From assembly GCA_011774835.1 (NCBI GenBank), contig JAACAK010000063.1, forward strand, positions 1-63,245: a DNA stretch of 63,245 bases, read 5' to 3'. The translations under genes were made by a program, and so were the position numbers. Below the pieces are notes generated by a model that ran no database searches, was not told where the DNA came from, and was given only the letters and a program-made list of their open reading frames with translations. This document shows positions 1 through 7,342 of the stretch, piece by piece. Positions within the stretch are counted from its first letter, which is position 1. Every line of letters begins with the position of its first letter. The DNA is from Candidatus Kutchimonas denitrificans. Its GTDB lineage: Bacteria > Gemmatimonadota > Gemmatimonadetes > Palauibacterales > KS3-K002.

Positions 1-1265
1 TCTGAGGTCACGAGCGCGCGTCGCAAGCGCGATCGCCCGATCCCCGCTCCGGCACGCTCGCCGCCGGCGCGCAGCCGCGCCTCCAGCCCGCTCCCCAGCC
101 GGAACGCCGGCAGCGCTCCCGCGGCCACGCCCACCAGAAGAACGAGAACGGTCCCGAAGGCCAGGACCCGGGCGTCCACCGAGATCTCATCGAGTCGGGG
201 AACGCTGGCGGCCGCCACGGCGGTGAGCAGTTCGGTACCCCAGGTCGCCAGCAGGATCCCCGCCACACCGCCCAGCGCCGCCAGCAGCAGGCTCTCTGTA
301 AGGAGCTGCCGCACCAGCTGGCCCCATCCCGCTCCCAGCGCACGTCGAATGGCCATGTCCCGCATCCGGGTCTCGCCGCGGACCACCAGCATCCCTCCGA
401 TGTTGCCACAGGCGATGAGCAGCACGAACCCGGCAGCCGCCAGCAGCAGCCAGAGCGCCCGTCGAGCGGCTCCAACCAATTCGTCGCGCAGCGGCACCAC
501 GTGGAAGGTCTCGGTGTTGTTGTACTTCCCGTACAGGCGCTCGGCTCGTTCCCTGTACCGCTCGTTCATCTCTTCGAGAGCGATGCGAGCCTGCTCGGGT
601 GTCACTCCCGGCAACAGGCGGCCCACGGCCACCAGGAACCGATCGCTCGTGTTCGGGCTCGACTCGTTCAGGAAATAGGGGAGCAGGAGCGCGGTGGCGG
701 CGCCCGGGTATTCGAATTCGGGAGGGAGAATCCCGACCACCCTGACGGCCCGATCATTGAGCGTGATGGTTCGGCCGACGATCTGCGGTTCGCCCCCGAA
801 GCGCCGCCGCCACAGTCCGTCCGTCAGGATGGTCACCGGGTCCGCGTTCGGATCCATGTCCTGTCGCGTGAAGTCACGACCGATCGCTGGGGCGACCCGG
901 AGCGTCGACAGGAACTCCGAGCTCACGAAAGCCATCGGGAGCCGTTCCGGCTCCCACCCCTCGGCGGTGAGGTCCACCTGCCACGGTACCGAGATGGCGA
1001 GGGAGCTCAGGGGACCGGAGGACTGCCGAAACGCGATGTACTCCGGCTCGGTGAGACCGAAGCGGCCGCTCGCGTCCCAGATCCGTACGAGGCGATCCGG
1101 TTCCGGGTAGGGGAGCGGCTTCAACAGAACGCCGTTCACCACGCTGAAGATGGCGCTGGTGGAGCCGATCCCGAGAGCCAGCGTCACCACGATCACGGCG
1201 GTGAAGCCGGGCTGTTTGTGAAGGCCGCGGAGCGCGTAGCGAATGTCGTTCAGGAAGTTCCTCAT
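1..1265 (-). CDS. ADOP-family ABC transporter permease (MacB/FtsX-like), 3' part outside the window
   Basis: The frame starts at 1265 with [21 protein letters not shown] and stays open to base 1, so about 421 N-terminal residues are visible. A transmembrane helix (about 22-44) containing [15 protein letters not shown] is followed by a periplasmic MacB-like core (about 50-250), then FtsX-type membrane segments with [20 protein letters not shown] and [21 protein letters not shown]. These are hallmarks of the acidobacterial duplicated orphan permease (ADOP) family, usually about 800 residues with a second FtsX half. GGAGAAGG lies 5 bases before the ATG, which fixes the start. No ATPase gene is next to it, as is normal for orphan members. 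The substrate is unknown; efflux or lipoprotein/peptide export is the family expectation. Confidence 0.93.
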   Translation of the reverse strand, partial: MRNFLNDIRYALRGLHKQPGFTAVIVVTLALGIGSTSAIFSVVNGVLLKPLPYPEPDRLVRIWDASGRFGLTEPEYIAFRQSSGPLSSLAISVPWQVDLTAEGWEPERLPMAFVSSEFLSTLRVAPAIGRDFTRQDMDPNADPVTILTDGLWRRRFGGEPQIVGRTITLNDRAVRVVGILPPEFEYPGAATALLLPYFLNESSPNTSDRFLVAVGRLLPGVTPEQARIALEEMNERYRERAERLYGKYNNTETFHVVPLRDELVGAARRALWLLLAAAGFVLLIACGNIGGMLVVRGETRMRDMAIRRALGAGWGQLVRQLLTESLLLAALGGVAGILLATWGTELLTAVAAASVPRLDEISVDARVLAFGTVLVLLVGVAAGALPAFRLGSGLEARLRAGGERAGAGIGRSRLRRALVTS

Positions 1266-1797
1266 TAGGGCCTTCTCCGTATCTATCGGTCTCGCATCGA
1301 ACCGCGAAACCGGACCCAGGTCCGTGGCATGCCGATTCGCTTCTTCGCCTTCGTTCCGAGCGAAATGCGGCTGTCACCGCCGCGATCGCGGCTGAATGCC
1401 ACCGACCGGAGGAGCTGTCGAAGACGGTGTTCAGCAACGCTTACCGCCTCTGCTCCTGTTTGGCAACGGGTGTGCCATGCGGCACATGATCCCAAACGTT
1501 ATAGTAGATGGACAATTACAGAGCGAGTTACGGCAGCTCTCAGATCGTTGACCGTCCAGATCCGGGATACGATGTACCGCGACCGCACAGTTTGGGGAAG
1601 ACCCGAGCCTACCCGCTCCATCGAGCCGCACGCGGTTGGCTGGAAGGGCTCGCGGCCGGAAGTCACCCGGACTTTGCCGTGCGGATGTTCCCGGAGGTGG
1701 GACACGATCTGGTGAACTGGGAGCCGTTCAGCCAGCGCCGCGGTTGGCCTCGGCTAGCCCACTGCGCCCAAGGCCCAATGACGGGGTTTGGCGATTA
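1266..1797. other. Intergenic gap without a recognised gene
   Basis: I find no open frame here with protein-like composition; the short frames on both strands are chance. The only local structure that stands out is the perfect inverted repeat TGTGCC-ATGC-GGCACA at 1471-1486, upstream of the permease gene at 1265. It could be an operator for that gene, but I see no convincing -35/-10 pair beside it. Confidence 0.5.
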
Positions 1798-1835
1798 GTT
1801 GGACGCTGGACGTTGGATGTTGGAGGTTCAGCGGT
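1798..1835. repeat. Low-complexity word repeat (TTGGACGT type), single arm
   Basis: The word TGGACG/TTGGATG/TTGGAGG is repeated about four times just beyond the stop codon of the threonine ammonia-lyase gene. No complementary arm is visible next to it. The same word family occurs at 21312-21349 and in both arms at 39150-39272. Confidence 0.7.
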
Positions 1836-1845
1836 CCCGGGCAGA

Positions 1846-3165
1846 CTAGCGTTGCAAAACCTCGAACGGTTCCACCCCCTCCTCGCGCATCCGCTCCCGT
1901 TCCTCGTCCAGCATCCGCATGATGAGCGAGATCTGCCGCTCGCCTTCCGTCTCGACGCAGAGGTCGAAGACCGTGTACTCGGGGGAGAGCGGCTTGCCGA
2001 GGATCGGCGGCTGCTCGATCTCCGCCACGTTCATCCGCGCCCGCTCGAATATGTCGAGGACGCGGGTCAGCTGACCGGGCAGGTCCTTCACCTTGATCCG
2101 CAGAACGATCCGGCGGCCGCTCTTATATAGATAGGACGTCACCAGCTTCTGCATGGCGCGGAGGTCTACGTTGCCACCGCTGAGCAGCACGACCGCCAGC
2201 GAGTCGGGCTCGGGTTCGATCGCCTCGGACATCAGCGCGGCGACCCCCAGCGCGCCGGCGCCCTCCACCACGAGCCGGGCGTGCTCGTAGAGGAAGACGA
2301 TGGCGTCGTAGACCGCCTCCTCGCCCACGCAGATCACGCCGTCGGCCAGCCGCCGGATTACCTCGAAAGGACGCTGCCCCGGTTGTCCGACGCGAACGCC
2401 GTCGGCGATCGTCGGCTGGGTGGCGACATCGAGGGGCAGCGCGTCGGAGCCGTCACCCGCCCGGGCGCGCTGCAGCGAGCGCATCAGGGCCGGGGCCCGA
2501 TCCGACTGGATGCCGATCACCTTGGTCCTGTCGCCGTAGATCTCCTTCAGGTAGAAGAGCACACCGGCCATCAAGCCGCCGCCGCCGGCAGGTATCAGCA
2601 CGTAGTCGGGGGCCCGGTCACCCAGCGTCCCGGCCAGCTCGACGCCGATGGTGCCCTGACCCTCGATCACGTCCCAGTCGTCGAACCCATCGATGAAGGT
2701 GCTGTCGTGCTGGTCCGCGTACTCGAGCGCCGCGGCCCGCGACTCGTCGTAGTTCGCGCCGACGATCTCCAACCGGGCGCCCAGCTCCTCGGTGTTGCGC
2801 CGCTTGGCCAGCGGGGCGTCTTCGGGCATGAAGATCACGCACTCGATGCCCAGTCGGGTCGCCGCGTACGCCATGCCCTGGGCGTGATTGCCGGCCGACG
2901 CCGCCGTCACCTCGGGCACCGCGCCGCTCTCCACCAGCTTGCGCAGCTTGTTCACCGAGCCCCGGACCTTGAACGACCCGGTTCGCTGGATGTTCTCCGC
3001 CTTCAGGTAGACGTGCGCGCCGGTGCTGTCGAACAGGCGCGGTGACGGCAGCAGCGGCGTCTCGAACAGGTGCGCCTTGAGCGCCTCGTGCGCCGCCACG
3101 ATGCCACGGGCGCTGAGCGGTATCTCGGGTCGGGACTTGTCTGAAGAGTCGGGGATTTCGGTCAT
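1846..3165 (-). CDS. ilvA: Threonine ammonia-lyase (threonine dehydratase)
   Basis: A PLP enzyme of 439 residues that deaminates threonine to 2-oxobutanoate, the first step towards isoleucine or a step in threonine catabolism. The PLP lysine sits in GSFKVRGS (K66), the substrate loop is SAGNHAQG (90-97), and a phosphate-binding glycine run GGGGL follows near residue 194. The C-terminal 95 residues (from IVLRIKVKDLPGQLTRVLDIF) look like one ACT-type regulatory domain, so this resembles the roughly 400-residue form with one ACT-like domain rather than the 500-residue E. coli IlvA with two. The gene is alone, divergent from the nucleotide-transporter-like gene. The Shine-Dalgarno is weak (ACAGG). 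Confidence 0.94.
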   Translation of the reverse strand: MTEIPDSSDKSRPEIPLSARGIVAAHEALKAHLFETPLLPSPRLFDSTGAHVYLKAENIQRTGSFKVRGSVNKLRKLVESGAVPEVTAASAGNHAQGMAYAATRLGIECVIFMPEDAPLAKRRNTEELGARLEIVGANYDESRAAALEYADQHDSTFIDGFDDWDVIEGQGTIGVELAGTLGDRAPDYVLIPAGGGGLMAGVLFYLKEIYGDRTKVIGIQSDRAPALMRSLQRARAGDGSDALPLDVATQPTIADGVRVGQPGQRPFEVIRRLADGVICVGEEAVYDAIVFLYEHARLVVEGAGALGVAALMSEAIEPEPDSLAVVLLSGGNVDLRAMQKLVTSYLYKSGRRIVLRIKVKDLPGQLTRVLDIFERARMNVAEIEQPPILGKPLSPEYTVFDLCVETEGERQISLIMRMLDEERERMREEGVEPFEVLQR

Positions 3166-3600
3166 CTCGGCCTGTCGGCGTCGGGAAGCTGGTCACCGGA
3201 GCTACGTATCAGCATAGGGGATGGGCCGGCGCGTCGCCAGCGTTGCCGGGAGGAGGACGGCTCGGCATCACTCCCCGTCGGTCCTCGCTGACCCTTCTTC
3301 GAACGCCTCCAGATGGGCGTGCAACAGCAGCGAGCGGAGGTCTGCGGGGCTCCGCGCGCTGTGCGGCCACAGGGCCGCTACAGCGGCTGGGGCGTTCGAC
3401 AGCGCTGGCCCGGCATCGCAACCGGGTGGAGAACGCGGCCGCCAGGCCGAGAGATCGGGGCACGGGGCGCGGCGTCAAAGCGCCCGTTTCCCGCTCTGGA
3501 CGGCGGGCAGCCACCGGGGCGGAAACACCTGTTGTCCCCCGCTTGTTTAAAGTCCGGCGCTTTCCACCACAGGTTCTTTTTCGTAGTGATTCGGGTATCG
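3166..3600. other. Divergent intergenic region between ilvA and the transporter gene
   Basis: 435 bases separate the two divergent start codons. The reading frame of the transporter is open upstream as far as 3313, but the residues it would add are Arg/Pro/Gly-rich and unlike a protein N-terminus. I read this region as promoter space. I cannot point to a specific promoter. Confidence 0.5.
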
Positions 3601-6600
3601 ATGATAAAAGCGCTGAAGCGGAAGCTGATGTCACTGACGGGGCTGCGACCTGGCGAGCTCGGCCGGGTCAGCCTCATGTCGTTCTATTTCTTCCTCGTCA
3701 TCACCTCGTATTACGTCATCAAGCCGGTCCGCAACTCGCTCTTCGTCGAGCGGTTGGGCGCCGACAACCTGCCGTACGTCTATATCGCCACCGCCATCTT
3801 CGTCGGCTTCATCATCTCCTTCTACTCGCGCTACGCCGATCGGATCGGGCGGCAGGCGCTGATTCTGGGCACCTTCGCGTTTCTGGCCTCGAACCTGGTG
3901 ATCTTCTGGTGGGTGCTCAAAGCGGGTACGCTGTTCGCCTCGGGCGCCTTCTACATATGGGCGAAGCTCTATCCCCTTCTCCTCGTGTCGCAGTTCTGGC
4001 TCGTCGCCAACGAGCTGTTCACCACCGCGCAGGCCAGGCGGCTCTTCGGCCTCGTGGGCGCCGGCGGAATCATAGGCGGCGTGGCGGGCAGCGCGATCTC
4101 CGGGACGCTGGCCACCGTAGTCGGCAGCGAGAATCTGTTGCTGGTCAGCGTAAGCATCTTGGGGCTCTGTGCCCTGCTGCTCGTCTACATCGACCAGCGG
4201 ACCGAGCCGGTGAGGCCTCGTCCGGCGATCGAGGAAGATCAGCCGCCGGCGGGCGCGTGGCGCCTGCTGAGGGAATCGTCGCATCTGCGGACGATCGCCT
4301 ACATCCTGGGCCTGACGATCATCGTCTCCACGGTCGTCGACTGGCAGTTCAACAAGGCGATCGAACTGTTCGTGCCCGGCGAAGATGCGAAGACCGAGTT
4401 CTACGGACGGTTCTTCGCCGCACTCAACGTCACCTCGGTCTTGATCCAGCTGCTGCTGACGAGCCTGGTGCTGCGCGTCTTCGGGCTCGCGGTAGCCCTG
4501 CTGCTGTTGCCGATAGGCCTGCTCACCGGCTCGATCGGCATCCTGCTGCATCCGGGGCTGTGGACCGCCGCCCTGGCGAAAGGGGCGGAGGGCTCGCTGC
4601 GCTATTCCCTCGACCAGTCGACCCGCGAGCTTCTCTTCCTGCCGCTGCCGTCGGACATCAAGTACCGGGGCAAGCCGCTGGTCGACATGGTCGTCTACCG
4701 TGGAGGCACCGGGGTCGGCGGGGTCCTCGTCCTGGTGGCGACCTCGATCTTCGCCTTCGGGCTTCGCGAGATGGCGATCGTAGCGGCTTTGATGATCGCG
4801 CTCTGGATGGGCGTGACGGTGGCGATGCGTCGTGAGTTCCGCAGCTCGGTGCGGCGGCTGATTCGCACACGCGATGTGGAGGCCGACGAGCTGATCGTCC
4901 AGCATCTGGACGCCAGGACCCGGGAGGAGCTCATCGCGGCGTTGGAGAGCGAGGACGAGAACGAAGTACTCTACGCGCTCGCGCTACTCGAGGATGTCGA
5001 CCAGCGCGAGATCGTCCGTCACACGCAGGAGCTGCTCGAACACTCCTCGCGCCGCGTCCGCGCCCGAACCCTCCGGGCCCTCTACGGCTCGGCGTCCGAG
5101 GTCCCGATGGCCGCCCCCCGCGCCCTCCTCGATGATCCGGCGATGGAGGTTCGTGCCGAAGCGATCAATTTCGTCTGCAACTTCGGTGACCTGCCGCCCA
5201 TGGAGACGATGGAAGAGTTCATGCGCTCCGAAGAGCCGGGGGTCAGGGCGGCGGCGCTGTCCTGCCTGGCCCAGCATGCCGATTCCGATCGCGCCGAGGT
5301 CGCCGCGGGTCTGATCCGCGAGATGGCCGCGCGACAGGATGGGCCCGACGCCGCCCGCGAACGTCGACTCGCCGCCGAGGCGATCGGCGCGACCGTGAAC
5401 GGCAAGCGCCTGCGAGACTCCCTCATCTCGCTGCTCCAGGACACCGAGGCCGACGTACGCCGCGCGGCTGTGCAGGCCGCCGCTCGGGTCAAGGATCCGA
5501 AGCTGGTGCCGATCCTCCTCTCGCATCTTTGCTGCGGCGAGAGCCGGGCCGAGGTGAAGGCGGCGCTGGCGGGCTACCGGAAGTCGATCCGCGACCAGCT
5601 GGTCGACGTGCTCCTCGATCGCGACGTGCCGATGGAGGTTCGCGCCAGCATTCCGGCGATCTTCTACGATTCGGCGGGGTCCCGCGATGTCGACGTATTG
5701 ATCGGCGCGTTACCCCAGGTGCCGCCTCGCATTCGGCTGGCCATACTCAAGACGCTCAACCGGCTGCGCCGCAACCGCGACGATCTGAGCTTCGACGACA
5801 ACCGACTGGAGTCCGCTCTCGAGCTGGAGACCCGGACCGGCTACCAGCACGTCGTCGACCGGGCCGCGATCACTCCGAACGGACTGCTGGGCCGCGTGCT
5901 GCGAGAAGCCGAGGCCGATGCGCTGGAGCGGACGACGCGCGTGCTGGGGCTGATGCATCCGCTGCGCGACATCCTGGCCGTCTATCAAGGTCTGACCTCA
6001 GGCTCGGAATCGATGCGCTCGGCGGGATTCGAACTGTTGGAGAACACGCTCCCCCTGCGGCAGCGGCGTTTCGTCGGGCCGTTGGCCGATCCCGACCTCT
6101 CCCTGGAGGATCGTGCGCGTCGGGGCCACGCTCTTTTCGACGAAGTCGTGGACGAGAGCCGCGACGACACCCTGCAGCGCCTGGCGACCCAGACTGACCA
6201 GCCGTGGATCGCCGCCGTGGCCGCGGCAGCGGCGGAAGTCGAACCGGACTTGGCAATCGAGCTTCGGGAACCCTATCACCTGCACCCACTACCCGGACTG
6301 GACAGGACCCTGTCGTCCCTTCTCAGCGAGGACAAGGACAAGATGCTCAAGCTGATCGAACGTGCCGATTTCCTTCGTGATGTGGAGATCTTCTCCGAGG
6401 TTCGAACCGAAGGCCTGGCCAAGATCGCCGCGATCACGCGGGAGCGGGAGTACGAGAAAGACACCGAGCTCTTCGCCGAAGGCGAGGAAGGCTCCGAGCT
6501 CTTCTTCATCGTGTCCGGCCAGGTCCACGCGATCCGTCAGGGCGAGCTCGCCTTCACCGCCGATCGTGGCGAAACGGTCGGTACGCTGACCCTGATCGAT

Positions 6601-6783
6601 GCCCGGCCCCGCGAGTTCACCGCCACCGCCACCCAACACACCCGCGCCCTCGTCATCGAGCGCGACGATTTCTTCGACCTGATGCGTGACCACTTCGACC
6701 TGGTCGAGGGGCTGCTCACCCACCTCACCGACGTGGTGCGAAGACTCAACGCCCGCCTCGAACAGGAAGGAGTCGAGGCCTGA
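3601..6783 (+). CDS. ADP/ATP-carrier-like (Npt/MFS) transporter fused to HEAT-like repeats and a cyclic-nucleotide-binding domain
   Basis: A multidomain protein of 1060 residues. Residues 1-430 form about 12 membrane helices and include YYVIKPVRNSLF, typical of the bacterial/plastid ADP/ATP translocase (TLC/Npt) branch. Residues about 440-800 are helical and read like HEAT/armadillo repeats (for example VRRAAVQAAARVKDPKLVPILL). Residues about 923-1050 form a cNMP-binding/CRP-like beta-roll with FAEGEEGSELFFIVSGQV. Such fusions occur in free-living bacteria, where the transported substrate is not established; nucleotide exchange should not be assumed. The start at 3601 was chosen because upstream codons do not look like protein. 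There is no good Shine-Dalgarno sequence, and GTG at 3586 is an alternative. It is monocistronic. Confidence 0.88.
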   Translation: MIKALKRKLMSLTGLRPGELGRVSLMSFYFFLVITSYYVIKPVRNSLFVERLGADNLPYVYIATAIFVGFIISFYSRYADRIGRQALILGTFAFLASNLVIFWWVLKAGTLFASGAFYIWAKLYPLLLVSQFWLVANELFTTAQARRLFGLVGAGGIIGGVAGSAISGTLATVVGSENLLLVSVSILGLCALLLVYIDQRTEPVRPRPAIEEDQPPAGAWRLLRESSHLRTIAYILGLTIIVSTVVDWQFNKAIELFVPGEDAKTEFYGRFFAALNVTSVLIQLLLTSLVLRVFGLAVALLLLPIGLLTGSIGILLHPGLWTAALAKGAEGSLRYSLDQSTRELLFLPLPSDIKYRGKPLVDMVVYRGGTGVGGVLVLVATSIFAFGLREMAIVAALMIALWMGVTVAMRREFRSSVRRLIRTRDVEADELIVQHLDARTREELIAALESEDENEVLYALALLEDVDQREIVRHTQELLEHSSRRVRARTLRALYGSASEVPMAAPRALLDDPAMEVRAEAINFVCNFGDLPPMETMEEFMRSEEPGVRAAALSCLAQHADSDRAEVAAGLIREMAARQDGPDAARERRLAAEAIGATVNGKRLRDSLISLLQDTEADVRRAAVQAAARVKDPKLVPILLSHLCCGESRAEVKAALAGYRKSIRDQLVDVLLDRDVPMEVRASIPAIFYDSAGSRDVDVLIGALPQVPPRIRLAILKTLNRLRRNRDDLSFDDNRLESALELETRTGYQHVVDRAAITPNGLLGRVLREAEADALERTTRVLGLMHPLRDILAVYQGLTSGSESMRSAGFELLENTLPLRQRRFVGPLADPDLSLEDRARRGHALFDEVVDESRDDTLQRLATQTDQPWIAAVAAAAAEVEPDLAIELREPYHLHPLPGLDRTLSSLLSEDKDKMLKLIERADFLRDVEIFSEVRTEGLAKIAAITREREYEKDTELFAEGEEGSELFFIVSGQVHAIRQGELAFTADRGETVGTLTLIDARPREFTATATQHTRALVIERDDFFDLMRDHFDLVEGLLTHLTDVVRRLNARLEQEGVEA

Positions 6784-6853
6784 GTCCAACGGCCGGCCGG
6801 GAGAATCACGAGCCCGCCCGGCCCCGTAGGGTTGAGGTCAGGACAGGGGGAGC

Positions 6854-6888
6854 TTGACAGAAAGGCGGGATGCTATAATTTTAGCATC
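6854..6888 (+). promoter_or_regulatory. Promoter with palindromic operator in front of the blaI-like gene
   Basis: TTGACA (6854-6859) is followed after 14-16 bases by TATAAT/TAATTT. The -10 lies inside a near-perfect 20-base palindrome, GATGCTATAA/TTTTAGCATC (6869-6888), with one mismatch between half sites. BlaI/MecI repressors are known to bind short dyads over the promoter of their own operon, so this is the likely autoregulatory operator. The short spacer for the exact TATAAT is unusual. Confidence 0.75.
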
Positions 6889-6948
6889 GCTAATTCGCCA
6901 GCATCCACCGCGCCGCAGGTCCCGCGGCCTCTGGGAGATGGGTTCGAG

Positions 6949-7338
6949 ATGAGCGAGACGCCGTACGCCGAGTTGAGCCGCCGCGAGCGGCAGATCATGG
7001 ACATCATCTACGCGAGCGGGCGGGCCGGCGTGGCGGAAGTCCAGGAAGCGCTACCGGACCCGCCGAGCTATTCGGCGGTGCGAGCGCTGCTGCGGATCCT
7101 GGAGGAGAAGGGCCACCTGACGCACGAGCAGGAAGGGCAGCGCTACGTCTACCGGCCGACGGTGCCGGCGGCGGAAGCGCGGGAGTCGGCGATGAAGCGT
7201 CTGGTGCGGACGTTCTTCGACGGGTCGCCGGAGAAGGCGATGGCGGCGTTTCTGGACATGTCGGCGGAGGAACTGTCGGGAGACGAGCTGGCGCGGCTGG
7301 CGGAATTGATCGAGCAGGCCAGACGAGAAGGACGGTAG
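6949..7338 (+). CDS. blaI: BlaI/MecI/CopY-family transcriptional repressor
   Basis: A protein of 129 residues with an N-terminal winged helix (LSRRERQIMDIIYASGRAGVAEVQEALPDPPSYSAVRALLRILEEKGHL, quoted here only as a region at about 9-55) and a short helical C-terminal dimerisation part. It is expected to repress the operon it shares with the M56 peptidase gene that starts 4 bases after its stop codon. The start at 6949 follows GGGAG, and upstream in-frame codons would run through the promoter and palindrome at 6854-6888, which excludes the longer reading. In the known family the repressor is inactivated by proteolysis when the BlaR1-type sensor is triggered. Confidence 0.9.
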   Translation: MSETPYAELSRRERQIMDIIYASGRAGVAEVQEALPDPPSYSAVRALLRILEEKGHLTHEQEGQRYVYRPTVPAAEARESAMKRLVRTFFDGSPEKAMAAFLDMSAEELSGDELARLAELIEQARREGR

Positions 7339-7342
7339 AGCT

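Noticed and set aside
3313-3600. A 96-residue N-terminal extension of the transporter fusion
   Set aside because: The residues are Arg/Pro/Gly-rich without family similarity, there is no Shine-Dalgarno, and the membrane domain starts at 3601.
3631-4905. A 424-residue minus-strand frame opposite the transporter gene
   Set aside because: Its Gln/Arg/Asp-rich composition is typical of an antisense shadow of a membrane-protein gene in GC-rich DNA.
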